From assembly GCA_023410875.1 (NCBI GenBank), contig JAEYPH010000055.1, positions 1 to 26,653 on the forward strand: a stretch of 26,653 bases of DNA, in the 5' to 3' direction. Positions within the stretch are counted from its first letter, which is position 1; each line of letters opens with the position of its first letter. The stretch comes from Bacillota bacterium (GTDB taxonomy: Bacteria > Bacillota > Clostridia > Christensenellales > UMGS416). Positions 22,027 to 26,653 of the stretch are shown piece after piece. A model generated the notes under the pieces. The model was not told the origin of the DNA, searched no databases, and worked only from the letters and a program-made list of their open reading frames with translations. Position numbers and translations under genes: made by a program.

Positions 22027-23547
22027 ATGACGTTCTCGGAAAAGCTGGGTTTCCTGATGAATATGACGGAGACCACCAACAGCGCTTTGGCACATGCCAT
22101 CGCGTTGGATGCCTCGTATATCTCCCGGCTGCGCGCGGGCAAACGCCTGCGGCCCAAGAACACCGGCGTGATACGCGACATGGCGGCCTGGTTTGCCCGC
22201 CACAGCACGCAGGAGTATCAGCAGAAGGCGGTTGCGGACGCGCTGGCGATTCCTCCCGACGACGTCGCGGCGCTGTCCGAACACATCGAGCGGTGGCTGC
22301 TGCAGGATGGGGAAGCCGGGACGCAGAGGGTAGGGCTTTTTCTGGGCAGCCTGTCCGGGGTGCAGGGGATGGCTGCGCCTGTCAGGCTGCAGGAAACTGG
22401 CGGCATACCCTTTCCTCGGGACAGCGTATTGATCCGCTATGGTATCGAGGGTAAGCGGCAGGCTGTGGCCTTCTTTCTTGAGGAAGTGGCCTCGCGGGCC
22501 AAACCGCAAACGCTGCTGCTGTACAGCGACGAGGAAACAACATGGATGACCGGGGACCCGGCCTTCGCGCAGAGATGGGCTGCGCTTATGCTGCGCGTGC
22601 TGGCGCTGGGAAATCGCATCATCATCATCCACACGATCAGCCGTGACCTCGATGAAATGCTCAGCGCCATCAGCCAATGGATGCCGCTCTATATGTCGGG
22701 GTTGATCATGCCATATTTTTACCCCAAAAAACGGGACGGCGTCTTCAAACGAACGCTGTTCATCGCGCCGAAAACCGCTGCGGTCGTATCCAGCTCCGTG
22801 GGCGATATGGTCGCCGGCGCCGCGAACATACTGTGCCGCGACCGTGCAGCGGTTGCAGCGTTCCGCGAGGAATTCATGCAATACCTGCGCCTGTGCCGCC
22901 CGTTGATGCGGATTTTCACACTGCAGGACCGGGAAGCCAGCCTGGAGACCCTGGCCGAATTTGAGCAAGAGCACGCGGACACGATCCTCAAAACCGAGTC
23001 GCTTTCTTTGTTGACCATGCCCCAACCTCTGCTGGCGCAGATCGCTCGGAGAACCGAAAATGCGGATGGAAGCATATTGGAACTACACCGCAAACGCATC
23101 TGCAGCTTCCTGGAGACCTTGAAGACAAACCGCGTTACGGAAATCATAACGCTGCCGGATGTCGAGACACTCAAAAAGGGCGGGGTCAAGGTAGGAATGT
23201 CGGTTTTAATGGGCGGCGGAACCGTTTGCTACACGCCGGCTGAATACGCTGCGCACCTGGCGCATTTGGTGGAGCTTCTGGCAGCCCACGCCGGGTTCCA
23301 CGTACATATCCTCAAAGGGAAGACGGAGGATCGATACATGGTCTATGCCCGGGAGGAGTTGGGCGTTGTTGTCGCCAAGACCTCTCAGCCGCCGGTGATG
23401 CTGGCCATCAATGAAGGCAATATGACCGCTGCTTTTTGGGATTTCCTTCGAAACAGCATCGGAGAAAGAGCATATGAAAACCCGGACAATGAGGCCGTTA
23501 TTCGATGCTTGCGGGAGTATCTGCAGACCCTGACGGAGTCGTGCTGA
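22027..23547 (+). CDS. HTH (XRE-like) protein with large C-terminal domain of unknown function
   Basis: The 506-residue protein begins with a helix-turn-helix at about 5-60: TFSEKLGFLMNMTETTNSALAHAI, ALDASYISRLRAG, KRLRPKNTGVIRDMAAWFA. This is an XRE/Cro-like unit with the recognition helix around DASYISRLRAG. The remaining ~440 residues have no signal peptide, and show repeated hydrophobic/charged blocks (VALFLEEVASRAKPQTLLLYSDEE, IIIIHTISRDLDEMLSAI, EIITLPDVETLKKGG); I recognise no enzyme motif. It may be a sensor or partner-binding domain. ATG 22027 has GGGGGGG upstream. The gene is divergent from the five-gene zinc-ribbon operon, with a shared palindrome, so it is the probable regulator of that operon. 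Confidence 0.78.
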   Translation: MTFSEKLGFLMNMTETTNSALAHAIALDASYISRLRAGKRLRPKNTGVIRDMAAWFARHSTQEYQQKAVADALAIPPDDVAALSEHIERWLLQDGEAGTQRVGLFLGSLSGVQGMAAPVRLQETGGIPFPRDSVLIRYGIEGKRQAVAFFLEEVASRAKPQTLLLYSDEETTWMTGDPAFAQRWAALMLRVLALGNRIIIIHTISRDLDEMLSAISQWMPLYMSGLIMPYFYPKKRDGVFKRTLFIAPKTAAVVSSSVGDMVAGAANILCRDRAAVAAFREEFMQYLRLCRPLMRIFTLQDREASLETLAEFEQEHADTILKTESLSLLTMPQPLLAQIARRTENADGSILELHRKRICSFLETLKTNRVTEIITLPDVETLKKGGVKVGMSVLMGGGTVCYTPAEYAAHLAHLVELLAAHAGFHVHILKGKTEDRYMVYAREELGVVVAKTSQPPVMLAINEGNMTAAFWDFLRNSIGERAYENPDNEAVIRCLREYLQTLTESC

Positions 23548-23598
23548 CGGTCTCGGGGTTGCGGAATGGTCGTCACGCGCCCAACCTTTACCGGGTGC

Positions 23599-24318
23599 TT
23601 ATTGCGCCATCTCCCTTAGCTTCCCGATGTCCATGAGCCGCACCGTGGACAGATGGAAGTCGATGAGCCCTTCGTCGCGCATGCGGCTCAATTCCCGGCT
23701 CATGGAGGGGCGGCTGACATCCAGATATTCGCTGAGTTCGTTGCGGTTCATGCCCAACGCCAGCAGGGCGTTGCCCGCTTCGGCGTAGCGGTCCAGCAGA
23801 AAGGCGCACAGCTTGCCGCGCATGGTCTTGATGGCGGCGTATTCCAGCTTGCGGTTCAAGAGCAGCGCTTTGCGGCTTAAGATGCGCAGCAGATTGTCCA
23901 CCAGCGCATGGTGCCAGCCGCAGTTCTGCCCGCAGGAGCCGGTGATCTTGTCCTTAGGCAGGAACATCACCGCGCCATCCTGCGCCGCCTGCACGGTGGC
24001 CGGCCACACCGGCTCGGCGAAGGCCGCCATCTCCCCGAACAGGCCGCCCACATCCACGCGGGTCAGCAGCACCCGCGCGCCGGCATAGTTCTCCTTGAGC
24101 ACGGCCACCTGGCCTTCCAGCACGCAGCCGATGCCCGTGAAGGGTTCGCCCTGCAGCGCCAGAATGTCGCCCTTGCGGCAGCGGACCAGCCGTGGGTCCA
24201 GACAATCCAACATGGCTGACAGGCCCTTGGGCTCCATGCCGGCAAACAGCGGCGATGTGGAAAGCGCTGGCCCGAAGGTGTCCCAGGATTTGGCTTTTTT
24301 TTGCTTTGGCATGTTCAT
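23599..24318 (-). CDS. Crp/Fnr-family regulator beside hcp
   Basis: The 239-residue protein has a cyclic-nucleotide-binding-type beta-roll (residues about 18-125; KGDILALQGEPFTGIGCVLEG, GGLFGEMAAFAE), a dimer helix, and a winged HTH (about 165-225) with the recognition segment LSEYLDVSRPSMSRELSRMRDEG. The pair Cys129 and Cys133 (CGQNC) is placed between the sensor and dimer helix and could bind heme or a cluster, or respond to nitrosative stress; no classic Fnr four-Cys set is seen. Divergent from hcp, it is probably its NO or redox activator. ATG 24318 gives MNMPKQKK; the upstream open frame is not coding. Its promoter places transcription start at about 24319, so the mRNA may be leaderless. 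Confidence 0.87.
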   Translation of the reverse strand: MNMPKQKKAKSWDTFGPALSTSPLFAGMEPKGLSAMLDCLDPRLVRCRKGDILALQGEPFTGIGCVLEGQVAVLKENYAGARVLLTRVDVGGLFGEMAAFAEPVWPATVQAAQDGAVMFLPKDKITGSCGQNCGWHHALVDNLLRILSRKALLLNRKLEYAAIKTMRGKLCAFLLDRYAEAGNALLALGMNRNELSEYLDVSRPSMSRELSRMRDEGLIDFHLSTVRLMDIGKLREMAQ

Positions 24319-24325
24319 GGCCCCA

Positions 24326-24354
24326 TGATAAGGCGGCGTATTCCGACCTGTCAA
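24326..24354 (-). promoter_or_regulatory. Promoter of the Crp/Fnr-type gene
   Basis: On the minus strand TTGACA (24354-24349) is followed after 17 bp by TTATCA (24331-24326). Transcription would start only about one base before the ATG 24318, leaving no room for a ribosome binding site. Confidence 0.55.
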
Positions 24355-24414
24355 GCCAAAAGGGTCTGATGTATTCCATAAAAATATGTTGCCATGGATA
24401 CCGATCCTTTTGGC
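24355..24414. promoter_or_regulatory. Nested inverted repeat in the crp/hcp control region
   Basis: GCCAAAAGGGTC (24355-24366) mirrors GATCCTTTTGGC (24403-24414), and inside it GTATTCCAT (24371-24379) mirrors ATGGATAC (24394-24401). A 14-bp dyad GTTG-CCATGG-ATAC (24388-24401) is centred about 41.5 bases before the predicted hcp start. That is the class II activator position for Crp/Fnr proteins. Confidence 0.55.
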
Positions 24415-24423
24415 CATACTGTT

Positions 24424-24429
24424 TATACT
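24424..24429 (+). promoter_or_regulatory. hcp -10 box (activator-dependent promoter)
   Basis: TATACT lies 33 bases before the hcp start codon. No acceptable -35 box lies 16-18 bp upstream (CCGATC), so activation by a Crp/Fnr-type protein is probable. Confidence 0.55.
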
Positions 24430-24461
24430 AAGGCTAACATTCGAGCAGGAGGAAAAAATCT

Positions 24462-26027
24462 GTGTCCAATATGTTTTGTTATCAATGTGAGCAGACAGCC
24501 GGAGGCAAAGGCTGCACGGTGAGTGGCGTCTGCGGCAAGAACCCCGACGTGGCCAATCGCCAGGATGAGCTGGTGGGCGCCCTCGTGGGTCTGGCCCGCG
24601 CCGCCGACAAGAACCCGCCGCAGCATCTGGCCGTGCTCGCCATGTATAGCCTGTTTGCCACGCTGACCAACACGAACTTTGACCCCGAGCGCATCGACGC
24701 GCTGACCAAGCAGGTGCGCGACGAGAAGGATGCACTGGGCGGCGCCGAGGACCTTGCCGCCGATGCGCTGTTCAGCGGCGACACCGATCTGGTTTCGCTG
24801 CGCTCCACGTTGCTCTACGGCATGAAGGGCATGTCTGCCTACGCGTGGCACGCCCATGTGCTGGGTTTCCACGATGAAGAAATCAGCAACTGGTTCTTCA
24901 AAGGTCTGCGGGCCATCGGCGAAGAGCATAGCGTGGAAGGCTGGCTGGGGCTGATTTTGGAGTTTGGCCAGATCAACCTGAAGTGCATGGAGCTGCTGGA
25001 CCGCGCCAACACGTCCACCTATGGCAAGCCCGAGCCCACGACCGTTTCCATGCTGGTGGAAAAAGGGCCCTTCATCGTCGTGACCGGCCACGATCTGCAC
25101 GACCTCAAGCAACTGCTGGACCAGACGGCCGGCAAGGGCATCAACATCTACACCCACGGCGAGATGCTGCCTGCCCACGGCTACCCCAAGCTTCGTGCCT
25201 ACCCACACCTCAAGGGCAATTACGGTACCGCCTGGCAGAGCCAGCAGAAGGAGTTCCACGACCTGCCTGCGCCCATCCTGTTTACGACCAACTGCCTGAT
25301 GACGCCCAAGGGCAGCTACACCGACCGCGTGTATTCCACGGGCACCGTAGGCTTCCCCGGCGTGGCCTATGTGGATGAGACCGCCGACGGCAAGAAGGAC
25401 TTTTCCGCGGTGATCGCCCGGGCGCTGGAGCTGGGCGGCTGGCCCGAGGATCGGCAGTTCACCGGCATCAACGGCGGCGCCCAGACCATGACCGGCTTTG
25501 GTCACGACGCCGTGATGAACGTGGCCGGCGCGGTCATCGAGGCCGTCAAGACCGGCGCGCTGCGCCACATCTTCCTGGTGGGCGGCTGCGACGGCGCGCG
25601 CCCCGGCCGCAACTACTACACCGAATTCGTCAAGCAGACGCCGCCGGACACCGCGGTGCTCACGCTGGCCTGCGGCAAGTTCCGCTTCAACGACCTGAAC
25701 CTGGGCACCGTGGGCGGCCTGCCCCGCATCATGGACATGGGCCAGTGCAACGACGCTTACTCGGCCATCCAGGTGGCTGTGGCGCTGGCTCAGGCCTTCG
25801 ACTGCGGCGTCAACGACCTGCCGCTGTCGCTGGTGCTCTCGTGGTATGAGCAGAAGGCCGTGTGCATCCTGCTGACGCTGCTGTCATTGGGCATCCGCAA
25901 CATCCGCCTTGGGCCCACGCTGCCGGCCTTCCTGTCGCCCACCGTGCTGTCGGTGCTCGTGGACAAGTTCAACATTCAGCTTGTCACCACGCCTCAGGAA
26001 GATCTCAAGGCCATACTGGGAGCCTGA
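24462..26027 (+). CDS. hcp: Hybrid cluster protein (hydroxylamine reductase)
   Basis: The 521-residue Hcp contains a [4Fe-4S] cluster and a hybrid Fe-S-O cluster. It is best known for reducing nitric oxide to N2O and for hydroxylamine reduction, and functions in anaerobic nitrosative stress. The N-terminal Cys set is C6, C9, C18, C24 (CX2CX8CX5C, as in the short anaerobe type). Further cluster-ligand regions are visible: GHDLHDLKQL, TTNCLMTPKGSY, GGCDGARPGRNYY, TLACGKFRFNDL and LSWYEQKAV. The start GTG 24462 has AGGAGG nine bases upstream; MSNMFCYQCEQTA is typical. An adjacent Crp/Fnr regulator, divergent and sharing the control region, probably activates it. No hcr reductase partner is seen. 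An IS200-like element begins 18 bases after its stop. Confidence 0.97.
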   Translation: MSNMFCYQCEQTAGGKGCTVSGVCGKNPDVANRQDELVGALVGLARAADKNPPQHLAVLAMYSLFATLTNTNFDPERIDALTKQVRDEKDALGGAEDLAADALFSGDTDLVSLRSTLLYGMKGMSAYAWHAHVLGFHDEEISNWFFKGLRAIGEEHSVEGWLGLILEFGQINLKCMELLDRANTSTYGKPEPTTVSMLVEKGPFIVVTGHDLHDLKQLLDQTAGKGINIYTHGEMLPAHGYPKLRAYPHLKGNYGTAWQSQQKEFHDLPAPILFTTNCLMTPKGSYTDRVYSTGTVGFPGVAYVDETADGKKDFSAVIARALELGGWPEDRQFTGINGGAQTMTGFGHDAVMNVAGAVIEAVKTGALRHIFLVGGCDGARPGRNYYTEFVKQTPPDTAVLTLACGKFRFNDLNLGTVGGLPRIMDMGQCNDAYSAIQVAVALAQAFDCGVNDLPLSLVLSWYEQKAVCILLTLLSLGIRNIRLGPTLPAFLSPTVLSVLVDKFNIQLVTTPQEDLKAILGA

Positions 26028-26044
26028 TCACCGCAGAGTCATGA

Positions 26045-26653
26045 CCACCGGCTTAGCCGGTGGCTTGCACCAGCCCTATAAGGGCATGATACAGGCTTGC
26101 GCCTAAAAGGCGCTCTGAAAATCTGCCAACCGCAAGCATTCTCTGGCAGCCCCTTAAGGGGCCACCTTACTTGCCTTTCTTGGCTTGCTCACCCGTAAAC
26201 GGGTCGATCAGCTCTTTCATACTGAGCTGCTCGGCCTGTTTGTCTTCTTCTAGCTGGTTACGGATGTACTCTGCTATGACCTTTTTGTTCCTTCCCACCG
26301 TGTCCACATAATACCCACGACACCAGAACTGTCGGTTTCCGTACCGATATTTCATGTTCGCAAACTTATCAAAGATCATGAGCGAACTTTTTCCCTTCAG
26401 ATACCCCATAAACTCTGATACGCTGATCTTTGGTGGTATACTGACCATCATGTGAATGTGGTCTGGACAGGCTTCTGCTTCCAAAATCTCCACGCCCTTC
26501 CTCTCACATAGCTGCCGCAGTATCTTGCCGATCTCTACTTTCACCTTTCCGTAGATGATCTGTCTTCGGTACTTTGGTGCAAACACTATGTGGTATTTGC
26601 AGTTCCATTTTGTGTGTGCTAGACTGCTACTGTCCATCCTTCGTCCTCCTTCT
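26045..26653 (-). mobile_element. IS200/IS605-type insertion sequence, cut by the window edge
   Basis: It comprises a TnpA gene on the minus strand and, downstream of it, a hairpin-rich end: 26045-26063 (8-bp stem, loop TTA), 26073-26085, 26099-26113 and 26149-26162. The CCACCGGC/GCCGGTGG hairpin is typical of the subterminal structures recognised by IS200/IS605 TnpA. This is the right end; the left end lies beyond 26653. No tnpB/IscB gene is present within the window. Confidence 0.75.
26167..26637 (-). CDS. tnpA: IS200/IS605-family Y1 transposase TnpA
   Basis: The 156-residue HUH single-strand transposase has the HUH motif H60-I-H62 (DHIHMMVSIP) and the tyrosine expected to be catalytic, Tyr124 (IAEYIRNQ), with Gln128 nearby. 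The conserved FWCRGYYVDTVGRN precedes it. Full length for the family (about 150 residues). ATG 26637 has AGGAGG upstream, within sight of the right window end. It would move single-stranded IS DNA by cut-and-paste during replication. GC is far lower than the host (a 60-base sample is about 38%), consistent with a recent arrival. Confidence 0.94.
   Translation of the reverse strand: MDSSSLAHTKWNCKYHIVFAPKYRRQIIYGKVKVEIGKILRQLCERKGVEILEAEACPDHIHMMVSIPPKISVSEFMGYLKGKSSLMIFDKFANMKYRYGNRQFWCRGYYVDTVGRNKKVIAEYIRNQLEEDKQAEQLSMKELIDPFTGEQAKKGK

Noticed and set aside
21580..23025. Long minus-strand frame of 481 residues
   Set aside because: Only its C-terminal ~105 residues are a credible gene; the rest is antisense to the HTH protein.
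23548..23598. Terminator between the HTH gene and the converging Crp/Fnr gene
   Set aside because: A GGTTG/CAACC stem (23557-23586) has only 5 bp and a large loop with no real T-run.
24423..25568. Minus-strand 381-residue frame over hcp
   Set aside because: It is an antisense shadow; hcp on the other strand is unmistakable.

Overview
The window looks like chromosomal DNA of a GC-rich anaerobic Bacillota (Clostridia-like) bacterium. The basis is strong AGGAGG-type ribosome binding sites, consensus sigma-A promoters, a serine T-box leader, a c-di-GMP-I (GEMM) riboswitch, a NagR/DasR-type operator and an anaerobe-type hybrid cluster protein. The genus cannot be named from sequence reading alone. 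Most genes are near 60-65% GC. An orphan gene at 7715-8182, the gene at 9932-10540 and the IS200-like transposase at the right end are clearly AT-richer.

Layout: (1) 1-990, an AraC/GyrI-type regulator behind a strong inverted repeat. (2) 991-1336, a convergent gap packed with back-to-back hairpins. (3) 1337-3005, a GntR/UTRA regulator divergent from nagB, with a dre-like operator directly downstream of the nagB -10 box. (4) 3006-4972, a hairpin-rich non-coding stretch with a terminator, then promoter, c-di-GMP-I riboswitch, a four-codon mini-ORF and a secreted Fn3/beta-helix protein. (5) 4985-7660, an imperfect inverted repeat and the minus-strand serC-serA operon under a T-box. (6) 7715-9770, a low-GC orphan and a two-gene flavoprotein operon. 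(7) 9862-11576, an uncharacterised protein and a winged-helix protein related to AlkZ/YcaQ. (8) 11604-14584, deoD, a phosphoribosyltransferase, a nitroreductase and a beta-lactamase-fold hydrolase as a tight operon. (9) 14598-16427, argS with its own promoter and terminator. (10) 16426-21897, a five-gene minus-strand operon of envelope-type proteins (two zinc-ribbon membrane proteins, a large lipoprotein, a two-TM protein and a small protein), divergent from a 506-residue HTH protein. (11) 23599-26027, a Crp/Fnr-type regulator divergent from hcp. (12) 26045-26653, an IS200/IS605-type element running off the right edge.

Several control circuits can be read directly. Amino-sugar catabolism is probably repressed through the palindrome at nagB. 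Serine synthesis is controlled by tRNA-Ser charging. Production of a secreted beta-helix protein is controlled by c-di-GMP. Nitrosative or redox stress defence (hcp) appears activated by the adjacent Fnr-like protein.

The best candidates for something undescribed are the zinc-ribbon/lipoprotein operon with its divergent HTH protein and shared palindrome, the riboswitch whose closing stem contains a Shine-Dalgarno sequence followed by a U-tract and a 4-codon ORF, the hairpin array at 1084-1310, and an ArgRS with both class I signature motifs altered.
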